A DNA stretch of 5,004 nucleotides from Alphaproteobacteria bacterium (GTDB lineage: Bacteria; Pseudomonadota; Alphaproteobacteria; Elsterales; Elsteraceae). Shown here in pieces: positions 1 through 4,062 of the stretch. Made by a program: the position numbers and the translations under genes. The notes beneath the pieces were generated by a model. That model did not search any database, was not told the origin of the DNA, and saw only the letters and a list, made by a program, of their open reading frames with translations. The DNA lies in assembly GCA_013297545.1 (NCBI GenBank), contig JAAFHH010000280.1:1-5004 (forward strand). The letters are read 5' to 3'. The number at the start of each line of letters is the position of its first letter. The stretch's first letter is position 1.

Positions 1-1204
1 GACCTCGAAAGTCCACACCGCCGTCAAGATCGCGCCGAACTACAACCGCGCCGTCGTCTATGTGCCGGACGCGAGCCGTGCGGTGGGTGTGGCAGGCCAG
101 TTGGTTGGCGGTGGCGAGGCAGAATACGTCCGCGGCATCCAAGCCGAATACGCCCGCATGCGCGACGCCCACGCGGCCAATCAGTTGGCCAAGCAACGCC
201 TGTCGCTGGCCGCCGCGCGCGCCAACCGACAGAAGCTGGATTGGGCGGGCTACACCCCGCCGCGCCCGCAGTTCTTGGGTACGAAGGTGTTCGACGCTTA
301 CGACTTGGCCGAATTGGTTGCGCGGATCGACTGGAAGCCGTTCTTCCAGACCTGGGAACTCGCCGGCAACTTCCCGCAGATCTTGGAAGATCCCGTCGTG
401 GGCGAGGCCGCTCGCCCGCTCTACGCGGACGCTCGCGCGATGCTGGAGCGGATCATCGCCGAGAAATGGTTCCGCCCCCGCGCGGTGATCGGCTTCTGGC
501 CGGCCAACCAGCAGGGCGCCGATGACATCCGCCTCTACGCTGACGAGGCGCGCACGACCCAGCTGGCGGACCTCCACATGCTGCGCCAGCAGATGATGCG
601 CGACCGGCCAGGCCGGGCGAACTTGTGCCTGGCGGACTTCGTCGCGCCCGAGGGCGTGGCGGACTATATCGGTGCCTTCGCCGTCACCGCCGGTGCAGAA
701 GTCGACACGATCGCGAAGGCGTTCGAAGCCGATCAGGACGACTACAACTCGATCCTGGTGAAGGCGCTGGGCGACCGGCTGGCGGAGGCCTTCGCGGAGC
801 GCCTGCACGAGCGCGTGCGTAAGGAATTCTGGGGCTATGCGGCGGATGAGGCGCTCGACAACGACGCGCTGATCAGCGAGGCCTACCGCGGCATTCGCCC
901 CGCCCCCGGCTATCCTGCGTGCCCGGACCACACCGAGAAGGCAACCTTGTTCCAGCTGCTCGCAGCCGAGGCCAATGCCGGGATCACGCTAACCGAAAGC
1001 TTCGCCATGACGCCGGGTGCGGCGGTCTCCGGCTGGTACTTTGCCCATCCCGACAGCCGCTACTTCGGCCTCGGCCGCATCGAGCGTGACCAGGTCGAAG
1101 ACTATGCGCGGCGCAAGGGCATGGACATGGCGACGATGGAGCGATGGCTGGCACCCAACCTCAACTACGATCCGGAAACTGTGGCGCTGCCGGCGGCGGC
1201 GTGA
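1..1204 (+). CDS. metH: Cobalamin-dependent methionine synthase (MetH), 3' part
   Basis: Cytosolic methionine synthase moves a methyl group from methyl-tetrahydrofolate to homocysteine through cobalamin; its C-terminal domain binds SAM and remethylates oxidised cob(II)alamin. The gene is open at the left edge (frame begins at base 2) and 400 residues plus the stop are visible. Residues 1-30 (TSKVHTAVKIAPNY, then VVYVPDASRAVGV) match the end of the B12-binding domain; the cobalamin His motif lies upstream, outside the window. The rest is a complete activation domain: WKPFFQTWEL near 111, FWPAN near 165, LADFVAP near 210, the SAM-binding signature RPAPGYPACPDHTEK near 299-313, SFAMTPGAAVSGWYFAHPD near 333-351, and a typical end ERWLAPNLNYD. 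About two thirds of the usual roughly 1200-residue protein is missing on the left. A GTG at 62 is internal, not a start. I see no convincing intrinsic terminator directly after the stop. Identification is by motif recall, with no search run. Confidence 0.97.
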   Translation, partial: TSKVHTAVKIAPNYNRAVVYVPDASRAVGVAGQLVGGGEAEYVRGIQAEYARMRDAHAANQLAKQRLSLAAARANRQKLDWAGYTPPRPQFLGTKVFDAYDLAELVARIDWKPFFQTWELAGNFPQILEDPVVGEAARPLYADARAMLERIIAEKWFRPRAVIGFWPANQQGADDIRLYADEARTTQLADLHMLRQQMMRDRPGRANLCLADFVAPEGVADYIGAFAVTAGAEVDTIAKAFEADQDDYNSILVKALGDRLAEAFAERLHERVRKEFWGYAADEALDNDALISEAYRGIRPAPGYPACPDHTEKATLFQLLAAEANAGITLTESFAMTPGAAVSGWYFAHPDSRYFGLGRIERDQVEDYARRKGMDMATMERWLAPNLNYDPETVALPAAA

Positions 1205-1208
1205 GGGG

Positions 1209-1229
1209 TGCGCAACACGTCGTTGCGTA
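1209..1229. repeat. Palindrome copy 1 (CGCAAC/GTTGCG family), 4 nt after metH
   Basis: Arms CGCAAC (1211-1216) and GTTGCG (1222-1227) enclose the 5-nt centre ACGTC. The stem can be extended by a G-T wobble and a T-A pair to 1209-1229. It begins four bases after the metH stop. The arms and flanks are identical to copy 2 at 1328-1348; only the central bases differ. A run of five T lies at 1236-1240, nine bases beyond the stem core, which is too far for a standard intrinsic terminator, though a role in ending metH transcripts cannot be excluded. Confidence 0.8.
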
Positions 1230-1280
1230 GTGGTATTTTTCACGCCAACATCTCGTTTAAAGTTTCTTTGCTAAGACCTC

Positions 1281-1298
1281 ATGGGTGTTCACGCCCAT
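1281..1298. other. Stem-loop in the metH-nuclease gap
   Basis: ATGGGTG (1281-1287) pairs with CGCCCAT (1292-1298) through seven pairs, one of them G-T, around a TTCA loop. On the plus strand it is followed by an A run (1299-1303), not a T run. On the minus strand the T run precedes the stem. Neither arrangement is an intrinsic terminator. A -10-like TATAAC follows at 1305-1310, but I find no acceptable -35 partner. The function is unknown. Confidence 0.45.
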
Positions 1299-1327
1299 AA
1301 AAAGTATAACACTTACCGATTCACAAC

Positions 1328-1348
1328 TGCGCAACAGGTTGTTGCGTA
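1328..1348. repeat. Palindrome copy 2, upstream of the nuclease gene
   Basis: Arms CGCAAC (1330-1335) and GTTGCG (1341-1346) enclose AGGTT, whose outer A and T can also pair, giving seven-base arms around GGT. Flanks TG and TA are the same as in copy 1. It is immediately preceded by CACAAC (1322-1327), and its complement GTTGTG occurs at 1359-1364, so a looser, wider inverted repeat surrounds the palindrome. It lies 64 bp before the nuclease start codon and overlaps the -35 position of the best promoter candidate there, so it could act as an operator. Confidence 0.8.
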
Positions 1349-1368
1349 TAGCGGATGGGTTGTGTAAT
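1339..1368 (+). promoter_or_regulatory. Weak candidate promoter for the DUF1016 gene
   Basis: A -10-like TGTAAT (1363-1368, 5 of 6 matches to TATAAT) stands 18 bp after TTGTTG (1339-1344, 3 of 6 matches to TTGACA). An alternative pairing is TTGCGT (1342-1347) with TAATTT (1365-1370) at 17 bp. In both readings the -35 element lies inside the right half of palindrome copy 2, and transcription would start about 35 bp before the ATG. The matches are weak and the surroundings are A+T-rich, so the call is tentative. Confidence 0.3.
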
Positions 1369-1377
1369 TTTGTGTGA
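1360..1377 (+). repeat. Tandem TTGTGTRA repeats, 10 bp apart
   Basis: TTGTGTAA (1360-1367) and TTGTGTGA (1370-1377) are spaced by exactly 10 bp, close to one helical turn. They resemble the TTGCGTA right arms of the palindromes with one transition (C to T), so they may be extra degenerate half-sites for the same DNA-binding protein. They overlap the presumed -10 and start region of the nuclease gene. Confidence 0.4.
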
Positions 1378-1411
1378 ACAGCTCGTTTGACGCGAATGAA
1401 GAGCATGTCCG

Positions 1412-2476
1412 ATGGCAGTACTGCCGACGCCGCCAGATAGAGAGTACGCGGCACTCCGACGGGAGATTGTAGACCAGATCCGCGTTGCCCGAGTGCAGGC
1501 GGCACGGGCGGTCAATCTCCATCTGACCGGATTGTACTGGTCACTGGGCAGTCTGCTGGTCGATCGCATCGCAGATGGCAATTCGTCGCGCGCAGTCTAT
1601 CGCCAGCTCTCGGCCGATCTCGCGGCCGAGTTCCCGGAGATGCGCGGCCTGTCGGAGCGCAACCTGATCTATATGCGCGCGTTTCATCGCGCTTGGCCGG
1701 ATTTCGCGGACCTGGCGCCGGTATTGTCTGCGTTGCCATGGGGGCATCACACCAAGCTATTGGACCGCGTGCAGGACCGCGAGACTCGACTTTGGTATGC
1801 GGGCCAAGCAGTCGAGTATGGCTGGAGTCGCGCCGTTCTTGACCACCAGATCGCCAGTGAGCTCCACCTGCGTGCAGGCCGCGCGGTCTCCAACTTCCAG
1901 CGTACCCTCCCGATGCCGCAGTCAGATCTCGCCCAGCAGCTGACGCGCGATCCCTACAGCTTTGACTTCCTGGGGCTCGGCCCGGCGATGAAAGAACGGG
2001 ATCTGGAGCAGGCGCTGATCGGGAATCTCCAAAAGACGCTAATGGAGCTTGGCAAGGGCTTCGCGTTTATCGGCGCGCAAGTGCCGATCCGCGTGGGCGA
2101 TCAGGAATTTCGGCCGGATCTGCTGTTCTACCACGTCAAGCTGCATTGCTATGTCGTGTTCGAACTCAAGGTGGAGGCGTTCAAACCAGACTTCGTGGGC
2201 CAGATCCAATTCTATCAAGGTGCGATCGACGATCTCATGCGGGGGCCAGACGACCACCCCACGATTGGCGTGATCATCTGCCGAGAGAAGCATGATGCCG
2301 TGGTCGAATACGCGCTGCGCTATTCCATGAAGCCAATCGGCGTCGCAGAGTACCGATTGCTCGACGAGCCGCCGGAGCTGCTTCGCCAGGATCTACCAGG
2401 ACCTGCTGAACTAGAAGCTGGGCTGGATGTGTCCAGCACGGATGACGACCCAGATCTGCCTCCGTTCGACCCTTAA
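1412..2476 (+). CDS. DUF1016/YhcG-family PD-(D/E)XK nuclease-like protein
   Basis: A 354-residue protein of the DUF1016 (YhcG) family, which is predicted to have a restriction-endonuclease-like fold; the cellular role is not established. The N-terminal half (about 10-165) is the helical DUF1016_N region, with LYWSLGSLLV at 41-50, GLSERNLIYMRAF at 79-91 and LPWGHHTKLLDRV at 108-120. The C-terminal nuclease domain begins with DPYSFDFLGLG (180-190). Likely active-site residues are E199 (in KERDLEQALI), D236 (RPDLLFYH) and E251/K253 (FELKVE), followed by GQIQFYQGAIDD (263-274), PTIGVIIC (283-290) and VVEYALR with KPIGVAEY. All catalytic positions are kept, so an active nuclease is plausible. The acidic, Pro-rich tail (342-354) looks disordered. 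ATG 1412 is the first in-frame start and has a GAAGAG ribosome site at 1398-1403; the earlier ATGs at 1396 and 1405 are in another frame. The gene stands alone, without visible restriction-modification or toxin partners, and convergent to the next gene. Palindromes bracket it. Confidence 0.93.
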   Translation: MAVLPTPPDREYAALRREIVDQIRVARVQAARAVNLHLTGLYWSLGSLLVDRIADGNSSRAVYRQLSADLAAEFPEMRGLSERNLIYMRAFHRAWPDFADLAPVLSALPWGHHTKLLDRVQDRETRLWYAGQAVEYGWSRAVLDHQIASELHLRAGRAVSNFQRTLPMPQSDLAQQLTRDPYSFDFLGLGPAMKERDLEQALIGNLQKTLMELGKGFAFIGAQVPIRVGDQEFRPDLLFYHVKLHCYVVFELKVEAFKPDFVGQIQFYQGAIDDLMRGPDDHPTIGVIICREKHDAVVEYALRYSMKPIGVAEYRLLDEPPELLRQDLPGPAELEAGLDVSSTDDDPDLPPFDP

Positions 2477-2495
2477 GGCTGGGCTCAAGTGAAGT

Positions 2496-2518
2496 CTACG
2501 CAACAGCCCGTTGCGTAG
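2496..2518. repeat. Palindrome copy 3, downstream of the nuclease gene
   Basis: A perfect 9-bp inverted repeat, CTACGCAAC (2496-2504) and GTTGCGTAG (2510-2518), around AGCCC. The inner eight bases of each arm belong to the same family as copies 1 and 2, and the first central base is A in all three. It sits 19 bases after the nuclease stop and 31 bases before the stop of the convergent hydrolase. No T run follows on either strand, so it is not a classical intrinsic terminator, although a stable hairpin between convergent genes could still reduce read-through. The loop is also complementary to GGGCT at 2481-2485, possibly by chance. Confidence 0.85.
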
Positions 2519-2549
2519 CTTCAAAACAAGCGAACTCCACAACCACTCA

Positions 2550-3224
2550 TTACCCCCCCTTCGCCGCCTTCACCTTCGGCCGGCCGATCGCCGGCCAGGC
2601 GTCGATATAGCTGCCGAGGGTGGACGACAGCTGGGTCATGTGGTCGACGAAGAAGTGGCCGGAGCCGGGCACGCGCCGGTAGTCGACCACGATGTCGCGC
2701 TGGGTCGAGAGCTTGGTGACGAGTTTCTGCACGGACGCTTCCGGCACGATCTCATCGGCGTCGCCTTGCACCACCAGGCCAGAGACCGGGCAGGGGGCAA
2801 GGAAGCTGAAGTCGTACATGTTGGCCGGCGGCGACACGCTGATGAAGCTCGCGATCTCCGGTCGACGCATCAGCAGCTGCATGCCAATCCAGGCGCCGAA
2901 GGAGAACCCGGTGACCCAGGATTGCTGGGTGTTCGGGTTGTGCTGCTGCAGCCAGTCGAGTGCAGCTGCTGCATCGGCCAATTCGCCTTCGCCGCGGTCG
3001 AAGCTGCCTTGGCTGCGGCCGACACCGCGGAAATTGAAGCGCAACACCGAGAACCCGCGCTGCACGAAGCACTGGTACATCGTGTAGACGACCTTGTTGT
3101 TCATCGTCCCGCCGTGGCGCGGGTCTGGATGCAGAACGAGGGCGATCGGCGCGCTCGGCGTTTTGGCGTGGTGGTATCGGCCCTCTAGCCGTCCGTCGCC
3201 ACCATTGAAAATCACCTCAGGCAT
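2550..3224 (-). CDS. Alpha/beta hydrolase of the COG2945 type
   Basis: A 224-residue cytosolic alpha/beta-fold hydrolase without a signal peptide. The catalytic triad is visible: S108 in the nucleophile elbow GFSFG (106-110), D157 in QGDADEIVPE, and H190 in PGSGHFF. HPDPRHGGTMNN (32-43) is the characteristic loop after strand 3 and probably supplies oxyanion-hole and substrate contacts; FNFRGVGRSQGSFD (63-76) is a second family signature. The substrate is unknown; esterase or peptidase-like activities are predicted for relatives. The frame is open upstream to 3458, but family members start at MPEVIFNG, matching the ATG at 3222-3224, and the extra 78 residues would cross the iscR promoter. The ribosome site is weak (GAGACGG about 5-11 bases before ATG). 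It is divergent from iscR; this neighbourhood recurs beside alphaproteobacterial suf operons (recalled, not searched), hinting at a link to Fe-S or sulfur metabolism. The C-terminus is Lys/Gly-rich. Confidence 0.92.
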   Translation of the reverse strand: MPEVIFNGGDGRLEGRYHHAKTPSAPIALVLHPDPRHGGTMNNKVVYTMYQCFVQRGFSVLRFNFRGVGRSQGSFDRGEGELADAAAALDWLQQHNPNTQQSWVTGFSFGAWIGMQLLMRRPEIASFISVSPPANMYDFSFLAPCPVSGLVVQGDADEIVPEASVQKLVTKLSTQRDIVVDYRRVPGSGHFFVDHMTQLSSTLGSYIDAWPAIGRPKVKAAKGG

Positions 3225-3246
3225 TGATCCGTCTCGCTTTCTGGCA

Positions 3247-3268
3247 CCGGGGCGTTGTGACACCCCGG
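3247..3268. other. Inverted repeat upstream of the hydrolase
   Basis: CCGGGG (3247-3252) and CCCCGG (3263-3268) form a perfect 6-bp stem. Past a C-A mismatch, GT/AC add two more pairs around a TGTG loop. It lies 23-44 bases in front of the hydrolase ATG, either in its 5' leader or as an operator. As RNA it would be a stable hairpin close to a weak ribosome site. No T run follows on the hydrolase strand. Confidence 0.55.
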
Positions 3269-3274
3269 CAGTAA

Positions 3275-3291
3275 CCAAGTCGACGACTTGG
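3275..3291. promoter_or_regulatory. 8-1-8 perfect dyad, possible operator
   Basis: CCAAGTCG (3275-3282) and CGACTTGG (3284-3291) are exact reverse complements around one A. The symmetry suits a dimeric repressor; as RNA it would fold as a 7-bp stem with a 3-nt loop. On the plus strand it is followed by CTTTTC, only a weak terminator-like tail. It lies 51-67 bases before the hydrolase start and about 40 bp from the IscR-like site, so it more likely serves the hydrolase than iscR. The binding protein is unknown. Confidence 0.5.
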
Positions 3292-3327
3292 CTTTTCACG
3301 TTGATGCACACCAGAATCTGCCGGCCA

Positions 3328-3352
3328 ATGCTTGACCTGCTGACTCGGGAAC
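3328..3352 (+). promoter_or_regulatory. IscR type 1-like binding site overlapping the iscR promoter
   Basis: The left half ATGCTTGACC (3328-3337) matches 8 of 10 positions of the E. coli type 1 half ATASYYGACT. After five bases the right half ACTCGGGAAC (3343-3352) matches 7 of 10 of AGTCRRSTAT. The five-base centre matches poorly (1 of 5). The site covers the -35 element and spacer of the promoter reading into iscR, which is where holo-IscR represses its own gene in E. coli. Autorepression when Fe-S clusters are plentiful is inferred from that precedent. Confidence 0.68.
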
Positions 3353-3359
3353 CTATATC
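3332..3359 (+). promoter_or_regulatory. Sigma70-type promoter for iscR and the Fe-S operon
   Basis: TTGACC (3332-3337, 5 of 6 matches) and TATATC (3354-3359, 4 of 6) are separated by 16 bp. Transcription would start near 3366, giving a leader of roughly 215 nt before the iscR GTG. This is the best promoter match I found in the window, and its overlap with the IscR-like site supports it. Confidence 0.65.
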
Positions 3360-3363
3360 GCCC

Positions 3364-3387
3364 CTCGTGAGCCGACCAGCTCCCGAG
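3364..3387 (+). other. Stem-loop at the presumed 5' end of the iscR leader
   Basis: CTCG (3364-3367) pairs with CGAG (3384-3387) and, after one T-C mismatch, GAGC (3369-3372) pairs with GCTC (3379-3382) around a six-base loop. It would sit at the extreme 5' end of the iscR transcript, where a hairpin can affect mRNA stability. It may be chance in G+C-rich DNA. Confidence 0.3.
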
Positions 3388-3456
3388 CGATGAAACGGCG
3401 CGGCACCAACGCCTGAGACAGTTAGATAGGGCATTGGCCGCGGTTCAAGAAGCTTC

Positions 3457-3585
3457 ATGGCTTGGGAATGGGGCGTTGTGCTGCCTGCAGGGGCGACCTC
3501 GACGCCGATCTGGCACGCGGGCCACTGTTACGCCCTCTGGCGTGGTGGGGAGGCCGCTACCGATTGGGAAGGAAGTGTGTCGTGA
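3457..3585 (+). CDS. Candidate small Trp-rich ORF overlapping the iscR start
   Basis: ATG 3457 opens 42 codons ending at TGA 3583-3585, which overlaps the iscR GTG (3582-3584) as GTGA, a common arrangement for translational coupling. The product starts MAWEWGVVLPAG and has five Trp (positions 3, 5, 19, 28, 37) and an HAGHC stretch at 20-24. I recognise no family. A purine stretch AAGAAG (3447-3452) lies only four bases before the ATG, a poor ribosome site, and 28 of the 41 sense codons after the ATG end in G or C, which is not decisive in G+C-rich DNA. The ORF lies wholly within the iscR leader. It may be a real small protein, a regulatory upstream ORF, or chance; the coincidence with the iscR start is the main support. 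Confidence 0.25.
   Translation: MAWEWGVVLPAGATSTPIWHAGHCYALWRGGEAATDWEGSVS
3569..3584 (+). promoter_or_regulatory. Ribosome-binding site fixing the GTG start of iscR
   Basis: AAGGA (3569-3573) is a strong Shine-Dalgarno match eight bases before the GTG at 3582. It decides between that GTG and the upstream in-frame starts (TTG 3462, ATG 3468), which would add about 40 residues absent from the IscR family. Confidence 0.8.
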
Positions 3586-4046
3586 AGCTGAGCACTAAAG
3601 GACGGTATGCCGTCATGGCAATGGTTGATCTGGCAACCCACTCGCGCGGCAGCCCAGTGGCGCTGGCGGAGATTGCGGATCGGCAGGAAATCTCGTTGTC
3701 GTACCTCGAACAGCTGTTCGCCAAGCTGCGCCGCGGCTCGATCGTGAAGAGCGTGCGCGGCCCCGGCGGCGGCTATCTGCTGGCCCGCCCAGCCAATGAC
3801 ACCCGCATCTCGGACATCATCCTCGCGGTTGATGAACCGATCCGGGTGACGCGTTGCCAGCCCGGTTCGCCCGAAGGCTGCCGCGCCAATAAGACGCGCT
3901 GTGCGACCCACGACCTCTGGCAGGAACTGGGCAATCACATCCACGCCTACCTGTCCTCCGTGTCGGTCGGCGATGTGGTCGAGCGCAAGGGCCTGATCCG
4001 CTTCGTGACCGAGCCCGGCGACACCGGGCGCCAAGTCGCGGCCTAA
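3582..4046 (+). CDS. iscR: Fe-S cluster regulator IscR (Rrf2 family)
   Basis: A dimeric winged-helix repressor/activator that senses Fe-S cluster supply and controls Fe-S assembly genes. It has 154 residues, near E. coli IscR (162). KLSTKGRYAVMAM (2-14) is the family N-terminus. The helix-turn-helix spans about 26-50, with recognition helix SLSYLEQLF including E43, the residue that in E. coli blocks binding of apo-IscR to type 1 sites. The wing is SVRGPGGGYLLAR (57-69). All four expected [2Fe-2S] ligands are present: C92, C100, C107 and H110. The spacing (seven and six residues between Cys) is wider than the five and five of E. coli. The start is GTG 3582, with AAGGA eight bases upstream. It is the first gene of an operon: the desulfurase follows after 16 bases. 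An IscR-like site over its own promoter suggests autorepression. The single-Cys IscR type described in Rhodobacter sphaeroides does not apply here. Confidence 0.96.
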   Translation: MKLSTKGRYAVMAMVDLATHSRGSPVALAEIADRQEISLSYLEQLFAKLRRGSIVKSVRGPGGGYLLARPANDTRISDIILAVDEPIRVTRCQPGSPEGCRANKTRCATHDLWQELGNHIHAYLSSVSVGDVVERKGLIRFVTEPGDTGRQVAA

Positions 4047-4062
4047 GCGGTCCGATCGGGCG

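Larger units (their letters stand above)
1247..1388 (+). repeat. Imperfect direct repeat pair (1247-1258 and 1377-1388)
   Basis: AACATCTCGTTT at 1247-1258 and AACAGCTCGTTT at 1377-1388 differ at one of 12 bases and lie 130 bp apart. Each follows a copy of the palindrome (copy 1 ends at 1229, copy 2 at 1348) after a T-rich stretch. The two halves of this gap therefore look like a decayed tandem duplication of a module made of palindrome, T-rich spacer and this motif. The spacers differ in length (17 and 28 bases), so the duplication is imperfect. Confidence 0.55.

Noticed and set aside
62..1204. GTG at 62 as the start of a separate gene
   Set aside because: The frame is open to the left edge and the upstream residues (TSKVHTAVKIAPNY) are MetH sequence, so this is an internal codon of a cut gene.
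1209..1240. Palindrome copy 1 plus T run as a rho-independent terminator of metH
   Set aside because: Nine bases separate the stem core from the T run, and the same stem recurs in two places with no T run, so a repeat family explains it better.
1257..1581. Minus-strand ORFs of 69-86 codons across the metH-nuclease gap
   Set aside because: They overlap the nuclease coding region and the palindromes, show no family motif, and several alternative frames are equally open.
2578..2596. GGCCGG/CCGGCC inverted repeat near the hydrolase 3' end
   Set aside because: It lies inside the coding region in very G+C-rich codons and has no T run; chance is sufficient.
2511..3188. 225-codon plus-strand ORF antisense to the hydrolase
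   Set aside because: His/Arg/Ala-rich sequence with no recognisable motif; it is the opposite-strand shadow of a gene with an intact catalytic triad.
3389..3415. Eight-codon leader peptide MKRRGTNA in the iscR leader
   Set aside because: No ribosome site, no attenuator-like hairpin and terminator after it, and no relevant repeated codon.
3225..3458. 78-residue N-terminal extension of the hydrolase
   Set aside because: It would cross the two dyads, the IscR-like site and the iscR promoter, it is low-complexity Arg/Gly/Ser-rich sequence, and the family begins at MPEVIFNG.
3462..3581. 40-residue N-terminal extension of IscR
   Set aside because: IscR proteins begin at (M/V)KLSTKGRYA, and a strong AAGGA site sits eight bases before GTG 3582.
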